64,000 nt of DNA, from NCBI RefSeq assembly GCF_009496285.1, contig NZ_WIJK01000003.1:1-64000 (forward strand), read 5' to 3'. Position 1 is the stretch's first letter, and each line of letters opens with the position of its first letter. Below the pieces are notes generated by a model, which saw only the letters and a program-made list of their open reading frames with translations, was not told where the DNA came from and did no database searches. The position numbers and the translations under genes were made by a program. Of the stretch, positions 17,098-26,990 are shown piece by piece. The DNA is from Streptococcus mitis. GTDB taxonomy: Bacteria > Bacillota > Bacilli > Lactobacillales > Streptococcaceae.

Positions 17098-18096
17098 TTA
17101 TTCGATTACTTGACCAGCTTCTTTGAGAACTGATTCAGGAATAGTGATTCCAAGTTCTTGAGCAACTTTTTTGTTGATCACTGATTTACCAGTTGAGAAG
17201 ACATTGACTGGTGTATCTGCAGGTTTTTCACCCTTCAAGACTTTGGCAATCATTTTACCAGTAGCAACACCAAGATCGTGTTGGTCAACAACGACTGATG
17301 CCAAACCTCCAGCTTCTACCATGGCAGTCGCACTTGGGTAGATTGGTTTTTTAGCTGTTTGATTGCTTGAAACGACAGTTGAGAATGCAGATGCGATTGT
17401 GTTATCGATTGGAACCCAGATTGCATCTACTTTACCAGTCATAACGTTCACTGTTGAAGCAATTTCGTTCGTTGAAGGAACTGCGAATGTTTCTACTTTC
17501 AAACCAGCTTTTTCAGCGTATGCTTTGAATTCTTCAACTTGTGATTTTGAGTTATCTTCGCTACTTGAATAAAGCGCTCCAACCGTCTTGACATCAGGAG
17601 TCAATGTTTTGATCAATTCAACCTGTTGTTCAGCAGGGTTGTGGTCAGACACCCCAGTGATGTTCCCACCTGGTTTTTCCAAGTTTTGTACAAGGTTAGC
17701 ACCAATTGGGTCTGTGATAGCTGCCATGATAACAGGAAGGTCTTTTGTTGCACTTGCAAGACCTTGAGCTGCTGGTGTTGCAATACCAACAACGACATCA
17801 TTTCCATTTGCCACCAATTGTTTACTCATTGTCGCAACCTTACTTTGGTCACCTTCTGAGTTCATAAAGTCGATTTTAACTTGGTCACCTTTATAGCCTT
17901 CTTCAGCAAGTCCATCTTGGATACCTTGGTAAATCAAGTCGAGTGATGGGTGGCTTACAAACTGAAGAACACCAACCTTAGCTGTTTTATTAGCTGTCTC
18001 AGTTTTAGTTTCTTGTTTCGTTAAGCTAGAATATACCAAGCTTCCTCCAACTACGAGTGCTAATGCTACGATAATTCCCATTAATCGTTTATTCAT
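17098..18096 (-). CDS. trpX: Tryptophan ABC transporter, substrate-binding protein
   Basis: A 332-aa protein of the ABC_sub_bind family (YtfQ/LsrB-like fold): N-terminal hydrophobic segment MNKRLMGIIVALALVVGGSL, then KVGVLQFVSHPSLDLIYQGI and repeated Rossmann-type motifs (DVVVGIATPAAQGLAS, AIWVPIDNTIASAFS). There is no lipobox cysteine at the end of the hydrophobic segment, so it is probably anchored by the uncleaved helix or secreted. It is the first gene behind a Trp T-box, which identifies the likely ligand as tryptophan and matches TrpX of streptococci. Confidence 0.9.
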   Translation of the reverse strand: MNKRLMGIIVALALVVGGSLVYSSLTKQETKTETANKTAKVGVLQFVSHPSLDLIYQGIQDGLAEEGYKGDQVKIDFMNSEGDQSKVATMSKQLVANGNDVVVGIATPAAQGLASATKDLPVIMAAITDPIGANLVQNLEKPGGNITGVSDHNPAEQQVELIKTLTPDVKTVGALYSSSEDNSKSQVEEFKAYAEKAGLKVETFAVPSTNEIASTVNVMTGKVDAIWVPIDNTIASAFSTVVSSNQTAKKPIYPSATAMVEAGGLASVVVDQHDLGVATGKMIAKVLKGEKPADTPVNVFSTGKSVINKKVAQELGITIPESVLKEAGQVIE

Positions 18097-18200
18097 TTTA
18101 TTTCTCCTTATTTTTCAATACTTACTTCTAATTTTACCTTTTAAATCGCTTAACCAAGCGTCGCCATCGTTTGATTTCCATAATTTTTTCCTCCCCATAG

Positions 18201-18437
18201 AAAAAGTCCTCACACAAAAAAATTGTGTGAGGACGTCGATGCGCGGTGCCACCTCAATTATAGGAACTAGTCCTATCGCTCTTACTCGCTAAAACGAGTT
18301 GCACTGTAAGGTGTGCTCACCGAATTCTTATGATTTCAAATTCTTAATAACATTCAGCCCAATTTTCATCACTTTCACCTATCTGTTTCCACCAACCACA
18401 GACTCTCTAAAAAATTTCAATGATTACTTTCTGAATG
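18201..18437 (-). promoter_or_regulatory. T-box riboswitch, tryptophan type
   Basis: All T-box parts can be read on the minus strand. Stem I is closed by CATTCAG/CTGAATG and carries an AGTA motif on the 5' side. The specifier codon TGG (18359-18361) lies in the internal loop. The T-box sequence GGTGGCACCGCG is at 18242-18253. The terminator GTCCTCACACAA/TTGTGTGAGGAC (18206-18234) is followed by TTTTT. Uncharged tRNA-Trp would pair with it and allow transcription of the transporter operon. Confidence 0.93.
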
Positions 18438-18442
18438 CTTAA

Positions 18443-18470
18443 ATTATATCATTTTACTAAAACTTGTCAA
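18443..18470 (-). promoter_or_regulatory. Promoter of the tryptophan transporter operon
   Basis: TTGACA (18465-18470), a 16-bp spacer ending in TGA, and TATAAT (18443-18448): a near-consensus, extended -10 promoter directly before the T-box leader. Confidence 0.85.
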
Positions 18471-18536
18471 GGGTTTTCATAAAATATTTTAAAAAATTAC
18501 GAAAATTCCTACGGTTTTTGGAAAATGGAGCTTATA

Positions 18537-21362
18537 TCAACCTGAATTACGTAATCCTGTAGCAATTCCGTTGATAGTTGTATGGATCAATCGTTCTTCA
18601 TCTGAAGATAGCTCACCACGACGTTGACGCTTAATCAATTCCAACTGAATATAGTTAAGGATATTGAAATAAGGCATGCGGTAGTTGAGACTGTCTTTCA
18701 AATAAGTATTTTCTGCCAACAGCTCCTCATGGCCTTCAATAGCCAAGATAACGTCCTTAGTCAACTGCCATTCATCCAAGATAGTATAGTAGATTGCTTG
18801 TACTTCTTCACTTTCACACAGTTTAGCGTACTCAAAGGCGATGTTCATATTTGATTTGGACAAGACCATATCAACATTAGATAGGAGTGACTGGAAGAAT
18901 GGCCAATTTTGATACATATCACGAAGGAATTCAATATTTTTTGGATCTTGGTCAATAAATTCCTTGAAGCTTGAACCAACTCCATACCAACCTGGGAACA
19001 TAACACGACTTTGTGACCATGAGAATACCCAAGGAATAGCACGTAGACCACCGATTTCAGTGATTGTTTTACGAGCTGCTGGTCGAGAACCAATATTGAA
19101 ACTTGAGATAGCCTTGATTGGACTAGATTCAAAGAAATAATCATAGAAATGGTCATTTCCAAATACAAGCTCACGGTAGATATCATAACTGCGTTCCACC
19201 ACTTGATCCATGATAGCTTCATAGCGATTTGATGTATTGGTATCACTCTTCTTCTTAGTGATCATACGGTTGATAGCTGCTGAAACCAACATTTCAAGGT
19301 TATAGTAGGCTGCATCCTTGTTTCCGTATTTGTTGCCGATAACTTCTCCTTGCTCTGTCAATCGAATACGATCCTTAATTGACTTGAGCGGTTGAGAAGC
19401 AATGGCATCATAAGTAGGACCACCACCACGGCCAACGGTACCACCACGACCATGGAAGAAGGTTACTTTGACTCCAAATTCGTCACCAATAGCAGTCAAT
19501 TGTTGTTGTGCCTTATAGAGTGTCCAACAAGATGATAGATAACCGCCATCCTTGTTACTATCAGAGTAGCCAAGCATGATTTCTTGGTAATTGTTTTTAG
19601 AAGCAATCCATTTCTTAGCAAGTGGTAGAGAGAAATACTTTCTCATTGTTTCTTCAGAATGGTCCAAGTCCTCAATTGTTTCAAAGAGAGGAACAATCTG
19701 AACACGCGCTTTTTCAGCATCCACAAGACCGACTTCTTTAAGCATGATAGCCAACTCAAGCATATCTGACACGCTGGTTGCATGAGAGATAATCGTTTGA
19801 CGAATGACATCTTCTCCTAAACGGTCTTTTAATTCACGTGCTGTTTGGAAAATAGCCAGTTCTTTTTCGAGAAGTTCAGACTTCTCAGCATGAGTTGCAG
19901 ACAAGATTCGAGGATCTTCTAATAATTCATGCAATAGCAAGTCACATTTTTCATCTTCTGATAAATCACTATAGTGGTCATTGATTCCAGCAGATGCCAA
20001 TAATTCTGCTACACAGGCTTCGTGGACGCTTGAATCTTGACGCATGTCGATGGAAGCCAAGAAGAAACCAAAGACTTCTACAGCTTCTAAAAGTTCTGCA
20101 AATTCACCTGTAAGCAAGGACTCTGCCTTGTTTTCAAGTAATGAATCCTTAATAGTATATAGATCTTTTTTGAACTCTTCAACTGTTTCGTAAAATGGTG
20201 GACGATCTTCAGCCAGTTCTTGAATAGCTCCTGAAAGTCGATTGCTAATATAATCTGTAATCACTCCTTGTTGATGCCCTTGAGTACCAAGAAGACGTTC
20301 AACAGGATGACGTTCATCAGCTGACGAGCCAACAACAGACCATTCTTTTAAATTCAAGAGAGTTTGAATCAATTTGGACTGAATCAAATGAAAGGCACGA
20401 CGATAGGGTTCTTTCTCACGAAAGACGGATGTATCTCCAGACTGAGCAGCCATTTCTTCAACAGCTTTGCTAGTTTTTGATAAATTCGTTGAAAGAGAGA
20501 AGGTACGATAAAGACTAGAAATTTTACTGATGTAATAGTTCAAGATCACTTCACTTTGGATAGTAGCAGAACGCATAAGTGTTTCAGCTGTTACAAATGG
20601 ATTTCCATCACGGTCTCCACCGATCCACATTCCCATAGTAATTGGTTTGGCTTGTTTAAGATCAATACCTTGTTCTTTTGCTAGACGCTTGTACTCTAAC
20701 ATCAAGTTAGGGACAGCCTGTAGGAAGGAACTATTGTAGTACTCCATCACGTTAGTGATTTCATTGGTTACTTTTAGTTTCTTCTCACGAATCATATCTG
20801 TCTGCATGATAATCTCAATATAGCGACGAAGATCATTATGCCATTTTTCTTTGTTGATGAGTCCCATTCTCACGTCACGATATTTACGTAAAAGGGTATG
20901 GATATGAGTGGTCAAATCCAACATACTCTTACGTTGAACCTGAGTTGGATGGGCTGTCAAAACTGGCACCACGTTCAAGTGTTCAAGAATCTCAGCAGCG
21001 TTTTCTTTTTCAGCCACCATTTTAATAGTTGTTGACAATTTACCCAGATAGTCTTGATCGACATTATTTAGATGGTTAATCTCATAAGCCAAGTCAACAT
21101 CTTCTGAGATGTTAATTAAAAGAGGCAAAATAGAGAAGTATCTAGAAATGTAGACCATCTCATCATTTGAAAGCCCTGTTACTACTTTATCTAGCCCTTG
21201 ATAGTCAAGTTTTGAAGAAAGTTCCTTCAAGTGCATAATCTTATCAAAGGTTTCAGCAGGAAGCATATTTTTTGTGATATCTTCCAGCATATCTGTCAAG
21301 ATTTGCACTTCTTCTTGTACGACCGTTTTGTTACTATAATTTTCTAACTTTTGAAGAGACAT
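18537..21362 (-). CDS. ppc: Phosphoenolpyruvate carboxylase
   Basis: Carboxylates PEP with bicarbonate to oxaloacetate, the anaplerotic supply for aspartate in an organism with an incomplete TCA cycle. The 941-aa length is normal for lactic bacteria. Catalytic signatures are present: [16 protein letters not shown] near residue 135, [15 protein letters not shown] near 250, and [18 protein letters not shown] near 630; the C-terminus ends [10 protein letters not shown] as expected. It lies 25 bp downstream of ftsW on the same strand, so the two may be co-transcribed. Confidence 0.97.
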   Translation of the reverse strand: MSLQKLENYSNKTVVQEEVQILTDMLEDITKNMLPAETFDKIMHLKELSSKLDYQGLDKVVTGLSNDEMVYISRYFSILPLLINISEDVDLAYEINHLNNVDQDYLGKLSTTIKMVAEKENAAEILEHLNVVPVLTAHPTQVQRKSMLDLTTHIHTLLRKYRDVRMGLINKEKWHNDLRRYIEIIMQTDMIREKKLKVTNEITNVMEYYNSSFLQAVPNLMLEYKRLAKEQGIDLKQAKPITMGMWIGGDRDGNPFVTAETLMRSATIQSEVILNYYISKISSLYRTFSLSTNLSKTSKAVEEMAAQSGDTSVFREKEPYRRAFHLIQSKLIQTLLNLKEWSVVGSSADERHPVERLLGTQGHQQGVITDYISNRLSGAIQELAEDRPPFYETVEEFKKDLYTIKDSLLENKAESLLTGEFAELLEAVEVFGFFLASIDMRQDSSVHEACVAELLASAGINDHYSDLSEDEKCDLLLHELLEDPRILSATHAEKSELLEKELAIFQTARELKDRLGEDVIRQTIISHATSVSDMLELAIMLKEVGLVDAEKARVQIVPLFETIEDLDHSEETMRKYFSLPLAKKWIASKNNYQEIMLGYSDSNKDGGYLSSCWTLYKAQQQLTAIGDEFGVKVTFFHGRGGTVGRGGGPTYDAIASQPLKSIKDRIRLTEQGEVIGNKYGNKDAAYYNLEMLVSAAINRMITKKKSDTNTSNRYEAIMDQVVERSYDIYRELVFGNDHFYDYFFESSPIKAISSFNIGSRPAARKTITEIGGLRAIPWVFSWSQSRVMFPGWYGVGSSFKEFIDQDPKNIEFLRDMYQNWPFFQSLLSNVDMVLSKSNMNIAFEYAKLCESEEVQAIYYTILDEWQLTKDVILAIEGHEELLAENTYLKDSLNYRMPYFNILNYIQLELIKRQRRGELSSDEERLIHTTINGIATGLRNSG

Positions 21363-21387
21363 TTTTTTCTCCTTGTTATATTATGTC

Positions 21388-22599
21388 TTAGAGTTGCGCT
21401 TCTAATTCGCGATAGAGTTTGGCACGTTTTTCACTGGCATCAATATTCAACACAAAAGCGATGGCTACTGATAGCACCAAGAGACTATTTCCTCCTTGCG
21501 ATAGGAAGGGGAAGGTTACCCCTGTTGAAGGGATCAAGCCTGATATACCGCCAATGTTAACGAATACCTGTATCAGAATCATTCCACCAATACCGATTGC
21601 CACCATTGAGTTGAAAGGATCTCTCGCTCGAATACCTACCAAAATAATACGAAGAATCAAGAAGAATAGAAGAGCCAAAATAAGACTAGCTCCTACAAAT
21701 CCAAACTCCTCTATCACAATCGAAAAGACAAAGTCTGTATGGGCTTCTGGTAGATAACCTCGTTTTTCAATGGAATTTCCTAAACCAAGACCAAACCAGC
21801 CACCATTAACCATTGCATAATAAGAATTAGCTAACTGATGTCCAGATCCTGCTAGGTCATTAAAGGGGTTGAAAAAAGCACTGAAACGCTTGGCAACATA
21901 ACCAAAGACAGGAATCTTTGAGAATTTTTCAACACCGATAAAGCGAATGGCTGTTAAGGAAATCATAGAGACACCAGCTAGTAAGCCCAGAATAGTTGAG
22001 AACCAGCGATAGGCAATCCCACTAATGGTATACATGAGTAAGGATACTAAAATCAAAATGGTTGCATTTCCAAGGTCAGGGAAGATTGCCAAACTACCAA
22101 TCATGACCAAGAGGACAAAACGCCAATCATTAAAGGCTCTTGGCAACCACTGATTGAGGGTTAAAACTTGGAAGTCATAAACTGCTATCTCATCTTGTTG
22201 TTTTGAAAAACGCTGAGCCAAGTACCAAATGATAATAATCTTTAGATACTCTGCTGGTTGAATCGTGATGGGACCAACCTTGATCCAGCCATATGCTCCA
22301 TTGATGGGACTACCTATTAACCGTGCCAGAGCTAGGAGTATCAACTCGACAAACATAACGATAAAGAGCAACCGCTCATTACGAAGAAATCCTAATTTTA
22401 ATTTATAGATTAAGGCTATTAAGAATAAACTGGCTATCCAGAAAATCCCCTGATTTCGCACTAGATATAATGCACTTTTCCCCTCCTGAATAAGGGTCGC
22501 ACTAGTTGTCGAATAAACTACTATCAATCCTAAAACGGATAACAGTAAATAAGGAATCAAAATGGAATAATTCAGCAGGTGCCTTTTACTTATTTTCAT
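21388..22599 (-). CDS. ftsW: Cell-division SEDS glycosyltransferase FtsW
   Basis: The septal peptidoglycan polymerase that works with PBP2x in the division membrane. The 403 aa contain about ten membrane helices and SEDS motifs: GAYGWIKVGPITIQPAEYLK, the FPDLGNATILILV loop with the catalytic-type Asp, NSYYAMVNGGWFGLGLG, YLPEAHTDFVFSIVIEE, and SGLIPSTGVTFPFLSQGGNS. FtsW rather than RodA is suggested by the ppc neighbourhood known from pneumococcus and by the C-terminal cytoplasmic tail. Confidence 0.93.
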   Translation of the reverse strand: MKISKRHLLNYSILIPYLLLSVLGLIVVYSTTSATLIQEGKSALYLVRNQGIFWIASLFLIALIYKLKLGFLRNERLLFIVMFVELILLALARLIGSPINGAYGWIKVGPITIQPAEYLKIIIIWYLAQRFSKQQDEIAVYDFQVLTLNQWLPRAFNDWRFVLLVMIGSLAIFPDLGNATILILVSLLMYTISGIAYRWFSTILGLLAGVSMISLTAIRFIGVEKFSKIPVFGYVAKRFSAFFNPFNDLAGSGHQLANSYYAMVNGGWFGLGLGNSIEKRGYLPEAHTDFVFSIVIEEFGFVGASLILALLFFLILRIILVGIRARDPFNSMVAIGIGGMILIQVFVNIGGISGLIPSTGVTFPFLSQGGNSLLVLSVAIAFVLNIDASEKRAKLYRELEAQL

Positions 22600-22732
22600 A
22601 TGTCACCTATCTTTCGGAAAAATATTTTTATTTTCCCTTATTATTTCTAGTTTTACATGCTATTATACCATTTTTTAGCCTAGAAAAAAACTCTTACAGT
22701 ATAAACATTCGAATTTTACTCAAATATAGCAT

Positions 22733-22754
22733 AAAAAGGGCAGTAACGCCCTTT
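22733..22754 (-). terminator. Terminator of the surface-protein gene
   Basis: AAAGGGC-GTTACT-GCCCTTT on the minus strand, followed by TTTT, sits 6 bp after the stop codon of the LPXTG protein. Confidence 0.8.
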
Positions 22755-22759
22755 CTATT

Positions 22760-25450
22760 TTATCTATATTTTCGTTTTCCAGCTAAAGCAAGTAGTCCAA
22801 CACTTGCTCCAAGCAATGCTAAAAGTCCTGACTCTTTCGTTCCTGTATTTGGAAGCTGTTTCTTAGGTTCTGCTTTTGCATTTGTAGCTTGTGCAGGCGC
22901 TTGATAGGTTTTATCATTTTTAGTTCCTACAGTCACTTTATCTACCGTATAATCAACAATATTACCCTTTTCATCCAAAACTGGGACTGGTTGGTAGCCT
23001 GCTTTTTCAAGCTCTTTACGTTTAGCATCTGCAAGGGCTACCAAGCGTTTTGTTTCTGCTTCGTCATATTTGGCTTTGGCAGTTTCGTAAGCAGTTTGAG
23101 CTTGGTCTGCTGCAAGGATCTTAACTTCATAATCTAGTTTAGCTTCGTTTTGTGCTTTGTAAGCATCTTTAAGCTCAGTTTCAGCTTTTTCAAGCTCTGC
23201 TTTCGCTTCGTTCAAACGAGTATGCGCACCTTTAAGGTCTGCAAGCTCTTTTTCAGCTTGTTTAACTTCGTTTTCAGCATCTTGAAGTGCTTTCTTAGCA
23301 GTAGATACCACTTGGGCTTTGCTTGTAGCAACTGCTTCAAGCTCTTTCATCTTATCTTCTTCTGCTTTAAGCGCTTCTTGTGCAGTTTTAAGAACTTGCT
23401 CAGCGTCTTTCAATTTTGCTTGCGCATTTGTAAGAGCTTCTTCTTTTACAGACTGTGTAACAGTCAAATTGTTAACAAGAGCGTTCGCATTAGAAAGAGT
23501 TACCACTGCCTGATCATGACGTTCTTTTGCTGCATCAAAAGCCTTTTGTGCATTCGCAAGTGGACTTTCACCTTTCTTCAAGGCAGTCAGATTAGCTTCA
23601 GCATTTGTAAGAGCAATCTTAGCATCTGATTCTGCTTTTGTTTTCGCTTCAAACGTAGCTTGTGTATTATCACGAGCAGTCATAGCATCAGCAAGCGTTT
23701 GACGAGCTACGCTCAATTTACGCTCAATCACTTCATCGCTAAGTGGGTTTGCAATCGGAGTTTTGTCCCATTTAGAGTCCTTTACTTCTTCATTACGAAT
23801 AGCAGTCAAGAAGTGAGTAGTATAGAAATCATCAGTCTTACTTTGCGCTACACCACCGAAGTAGATAGTTTCATTTGCATAGTCAAATTGTAGGATACCC
23901 TGTGTATGTCCATAATCACCTTTAGTTGAAACGAGCATTACAAGGTCTTCGTATAACTTCTCTTTCATTTCACCAAGAGTCTTACGGTAAACCCCATCAG
24001 CATCATCGAAGTTATGGTAAACATAAGTAGTTACAGTATTTTCATAATACTGTTCACCCTTGCTTTCTTCCTCTGCATCAGTTGTAGGCATGCCATATTC
24101 TTTGGCAACCTTGTTAATACCGACAGCGTAGTGTCCGACACCACCCTTAGCACGGTAGTCATCTTTCATGGCTTTAGAGAAGTTTGCTTTCACATACTCT
24201 TTAGCAACCTTATCAGCAAATTCAAGAGAAGTTTTTGAAAGAACAACATCTGAAAGTCCAAGTTGGCGACGCATTTGGTTGATAAGGTCTACTACATAGT
24301 AGTTCAACTCATCTTTAATCTCTTGTGGGAGATTGTTAATGTCGTAGCGAGTTTTATCGGCTTGGTCGGCTTTGCTTGGAACATATTTGTTGAGTTTCTT
24401 GTTTTCTACTTGTGCATTTACGATTTTATCATAAAGCTCCATAGTACGTTTATCACGTTCTTCCGAACTCCAAGAACTTGTATCTTGGTCGTTATAAGCC
24501 ATGTTTTCTTTCACTGCTTGAATGAAAGCTGGTGAAAGAGTAATGGTTTGTTTCTTAGAGCTATCTTGAAGTGCATCAAGAGTTGATACCGCTTGGTTAT
24601 AAGTTGCAAGAGCGTTATCGCGGTTTGTTTTGGCAGTTTTAGCTTCGTTTTCAGTACGCTCTACATCTTGTGTAGCAGTTTTAACAGTTGTTTCAGCTTT
24701 AGTGATTTGGTCAGCAAGCTCACCATCCAACTTCTTAGCTTCATCAAGAGCTGCTTGTGCATCTTCTTGTGCTTGTTTGCTTGCAGCTTCTTCTTTAATC
24801 GCTGCGTCTTGCTTTTCTTTAGCATCAGCAAGACCAACACCATTCAAAGCATCCTCCGCAGTTTTCACTTCTGCTTTAGCATCAGTAACTCCATTTTCTG
24901 CTTGAGTCACTTCTGCTTGCTTAGTACCAACTGTTTTACCTTGAATAGCAACGTTACGGTCTGCATCATCTTGTTCAGTTTGCGCAGAAGATACCCCTTG
25001 TTCAGCAGTTGGAACTTTTGCTTTAGCAGTTTCCACTTTCTTCTCAGCATCTTTGATAACTTCAGGTGTTGCTTTGTCAGCAGTCTTTTGAGCATCGTCT
25101 TTAGCTTGTTTTAAGTCAGCGACTTTCTTTTCTGCCTTATCAGAATTTTCATTCGCTTGATCCAAGACTTCTTTTGCCTTATCTGCATCTTCTTGGGTTT
25201 GTTTAGCAGTAGCACCAAGTTCAGCAACGTCTTCCTTAGTAGGAGTTTTCACTTCCACTTTCTTAGGCGCTTCTTTCTCTACCAAAGCTGGTTCGGTTTT
25301 AGCATCAGTAATGTTAAACGCTGGCTCAGTTTGAGCAGTACGAACACCACCTGCATTATCTACATTGGGTTCAGCTACCTCATTTGCACTTACAGTTGTT
25401 GCAAGGCACGTTGCTGCTATGGCAGTCAAAGCAATCAATTCTTTTTTCAT
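22760..25450 (-). CDS. Sortase-anchored SEC10/PgrA-type coiled-coil surface protein
   Basis: The 896-aa wall protein has a signal peptide (MKKELIALTAIAATCLATTVS), a long Ala/Lys/Glu/Gln-rich coiled coil (about 70-300), a globular SEC10/PgrA surface-exclusion-like domain (about 310-570, with ELNYYVVDLINQMRRQLG and YTTHFLTAIRNEE), a second coiled coil (about 585-830) and an LPNTG sortase motif at 866-870 with hydrophobic stretch and basic tail. In enterococci such proteins reduce mating-pair formation; in streptococci they are reported as adhesins or surface antigens. No conjugation gene is nearby. It is divergent from an XRE regulator, likely its controller. Confidence 0.9.
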   Translation of the reverse strand: MKKELIALTAIAATCLATTVSANEVAEPNVDNAGGVRTAQTEPAFNITDAKTEPALVEKEAPKKVEVKTPTKEDVAELGATAKQTQEDADKAKEVLDQANENSDKAEKKVADLKQAKDDAQKTADKATPEVIKDAEKKVETAKAKVPTAEQGVSSAQTEQDDADRNVAIQGKTVGTKQAEVTQAENGVTDAKAEVKTAEDALNGVGLADAKEKQDAAIKEEAASKQAQEDAQAALDEAKKLDGELADQITKAETTVKTATQDVERTENEAKTAKTNRDNALATYNQAVSTLDALQDSSKKQTITLSPAFIQAVKENMAYNDQDTSSWSSEERDKRTMELYDKIVNAQVENKKLNKYVPSKADQADKTRYDINNLPQEIKDELNYYVVDLINQMRRQLGLSDVVLSKTSLEFADKVAKEYVKANFSKAMKDDYRAKGGVGHYAVGINKVAKEYGMPTTDAEEESKGEQYYENTVTTYVYHNFDDADGVYRKTLGEMKEKLYEDLVMLVSTKGDYGHTQGILQFDYANETIYFGGVAQSKTDDFYTTHFLTAIRNEEVKDSKWDKTPIANPLSDEVIERKLSVARQTLADAMTARDNTQATFEAKTKAESDAKIALTNAEANLTALKKGESPLANAQKAFDAAKERHDQAVVTLSNANALVNNLTVTQSVKEEALTNAQAKLKDAEQVLKTAQEALKAEEDKMKELEAVATSKAQVVSTAKKALQDAENEVKQAEKELADLKGAHTRLNEAKAELEKAETELKDAYKAQNEAKLDYEVKILAADQAQTAYETAKAKYDEAETKRLVALADAKRKELEKAGYQPVPVLDEKGNIVDYTVDKVTVGTKNDKTYQAPAQATNAKAEPKKQLPNTGTKESGLLALLGASVGLLALAGKRKYR

Positions 25451-25481
25451 AGGTTTCCCCTTTTTATTTTTTTATACCTTC

Positions 25482-25490
25482 ATTATACCA
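25482..25490 (-). promoter_or_regulatory. Extended -10 promoter of the surface-protein gene
   Basis: The minus strand reads TGGTATAAT, about 32 bp before the start codon, with a poly-purine RBS region (AAAAGGGGAAACC) in between. Confidence 0.65.
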
Positions 25491-25550
25491 CAATATACAA
25501 CTTTTTAAAGTCATTTTATTAAAATGTAACTATTTAAAGTCTAAAAAATG

Positions 25551-25564
25551 CAGTCGTTTGACTG
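25551..25564. promoter_or_regulatory. Candidate operator for the XRE regulator
   Basis: CAGTC-GTTT-GACTG is a perfect interrupted palindrome 26 bp before the regulator's ATG. Two copies of TTTAAAGTC lie just beside it at about 25505 and 25534. An autoregulatory or divergent-control role is inferred from position. Confidence 0.45.
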
Positions 25565-25589
25565 TATCATGTAAGTAGCGAGGTACTAC

Positions 25590-25928
25590 ATGGTCAAAAA
25601 TAAAAGTAATTTGCAAGACTACATTTCTAAACGCATCCGTTTACTCAGAATAGAAAGAGGATATACCCAAGAACAATTAGAGGAAATGGCTGACTTAGGA
25701 ACAAATTATGTTTACAAATTAGAAAATCTATCAACAAACTTAAAGATTCAAACTCTAGAAAAAGTCATGGAAGCATTAGAAGTAGATTTAGACACTTTCT
25801 TTGATATCCAACTGAAAGAAGAAGACCCCAAAATATCCCGTCTGATTGACGAATTGAAACTTCTTCCTACAGAACAAAGATCTCGTGTACTAGATGCACT
25901 ACTGCTAATTCTGAAAGAAGTCCAATAG
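25590..25928 (+). CDS. XRE-family (Cro/CI-type) transcriptional regulator
   Basis: A 112-aa protein with one helix-turn-helix (residues about 12-65: RIRLLRIERGYTQEQLEEMA, then YVYKLENLSTNLKIQTLEKV) and a short C-terminal helix pair (LIDELKLLPTEQRSRVLDAL) for dimerisation. The RBS is GCGAGG, 6 nt upstream. It is transcribed away from the PgrA-type surface gene across about 140 bp that hold a palindrome and both start regions, so it probably controls that gene and itself. Confidence 0.9.
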   Translation: MVKNKSNLQDYISKRIRLLRIERGYTQEQLEEMADLGTNYVYKLENLSTNLKIQTLEKVMEALEVDLDTFFDIQLKEEDPKISRLIDELKLLPTEQRSRVLDALLLILKEVQ

Positions 25929-25929
25929 A

Positions 25930-25974
25930 AAAAAACTATCTACTTTCTAAAAAAGAAAGATAGATAGTTTTTTT
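25930..25974. terminator. Bidirectional terminator between the XRE gene and prsA
   Basis: AAACTATCTA pairs with TAGATAGTTT, and inner arms CTTTC/GAAAG extend the stem; A and T runs flank it. It serves the two convergent genes. Confidence 0.85.
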
Positions 25975-25975
25975 A

Positions 25976-26917
25976 TTAGTTTGAGGCGCTACTGCTGCTG
26001 TCAGAAGTTGTTTCGCCTTTGATGTATTGTGTAAAGATATTTTGGAAGGCCTGGTCTTTAACTTTAATGTTGGCATCTTGTAATTCTTTACTAATAACAC
26101 CTTGAACAAAGGTTGCATCATTTTGTTTTTGAGTCAAAATGATTGTTTTAAGTTTTTCTTTATAATCATCCAAGTTTGAAGATTTTTCTGACTTCTTCGT
26201 TAACTTAACAATGTAGAAACTACTTGTATAAGCTTGAGTTCCTGGAGCAGTGATAACATCTGAAATTCCGTTGACATCAAGAGCAAAAGCTGCTTTCTTA
26301 ACTACATCTGGTAATTCTGTTGATGCAGAGTCAAAAGTAATTTCTCCACCATTTTCTTTTGTCTTTTCGTCTGTAGAATTGTCTTTTGCAAGTTGTGCAA
26401 AGTCAGCTCCAGACTCTTTTGCTTTGGCAAGAACTTCCTTAGCCTTATCTTCACTGTCAAGTTTAATAATTTGAGCCGTTACTTCTGGAGTATACTCTTC
26501 AAAAGCTTTTTTGTAGTTTTCATCTGTTAATTCAGCTTCAGCAGCTTTCTTAACAGCATACTCAACTAATTTACTTGTACGAATTTGAGCTTTACGGCTT
26601 TCTGCAGTCATACCTGAACGGGCGAGAATCGTTTGATAGCTATCACCGTATTTCTTTTGTTCTTCTGCAACTGCATCATCTACTTCTTTATCACTTACTT
26701 CTGAACCATATTGTTTTTCAAAAACTTTTTGAATGGTCATATTCAGCAAGACTTGTTGAGCAGTAGCATTATTTTTGACTTCTTCAAAGAATTGATGCTC
26801 AGTAATAACATCGCCTTTCATGCTAATCAAGTCAGTTCCTTCAGAACTGTTTGAACAAGCAGCCAAAGTAGCTACTGACAACAATGTGATGGCTCCTGCC
26901 ATTAGTTTTTTCTTCAT
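25976..26917 (-). CDS. prsA: Foldase lipoprotein PrsA (peptidyl-prolyl isomerase)
   Basis: Helps exported proteins fold on the outer face of the membrane. The 313-aa precursor has a lipoprotein signal with lipobox LAAC (Cys21), an N-terminal chaperone part and a parvulin-like domain (about 145-245). The parvulin catalytic region is degenerate, as in streptococcal PrsA/PpmA. A Ser-rich C-terminus (TTSDSSSSASN) is typical. Order prsA - O-methyltransferase - pepF on the same strand matches pneumococcus. Confidence 0.93.
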   Translation of the reverse strand: MKKKLMAGAITLLSVATLAACSNSSEGTDLISMKGDVITEHQFFEEVKNNATAQQVLLNMTIQKVFEKQYGSEVSDKEVDDAVAEEQKKYGDSYQTILARSGMTAESRKAQIRTSKLVEYAVKKAAEAELTDENYKKAFEEYTPEVTAQIIKLDSEDKAKEVLAKAKESGADFAQLAKDNSTDEKTKENGGEITFDSASTELPDVVKKAAFALDVNGISDVITAPGTQAYTSSFYIVKLTKKSEKSSNLDDYKEKLKTIILTQKQNDATFVQGVISKELQDANIKVKDQAFQNIFTQYIKGETTSDSSSSASN

Positions 26918-26990
26918 GTTTACTCCTTTTGTATACTAAATAAAGGTTTACCTTATCTATTTTACCAAATTGTCTTAAAAATATCTGAAA

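Noticed and set aside
22889..25522. Many long open frames on the plus strand, up to 173 codons
   Set aside because: They are antisense to the Ala/Lys/Glu-rich coiled-coil surface protein; repetitive GC-biased codons on the minus strand keep the opposite frames open. They have no RBS and Ser/Phe/Cys-rich nonsense composition.
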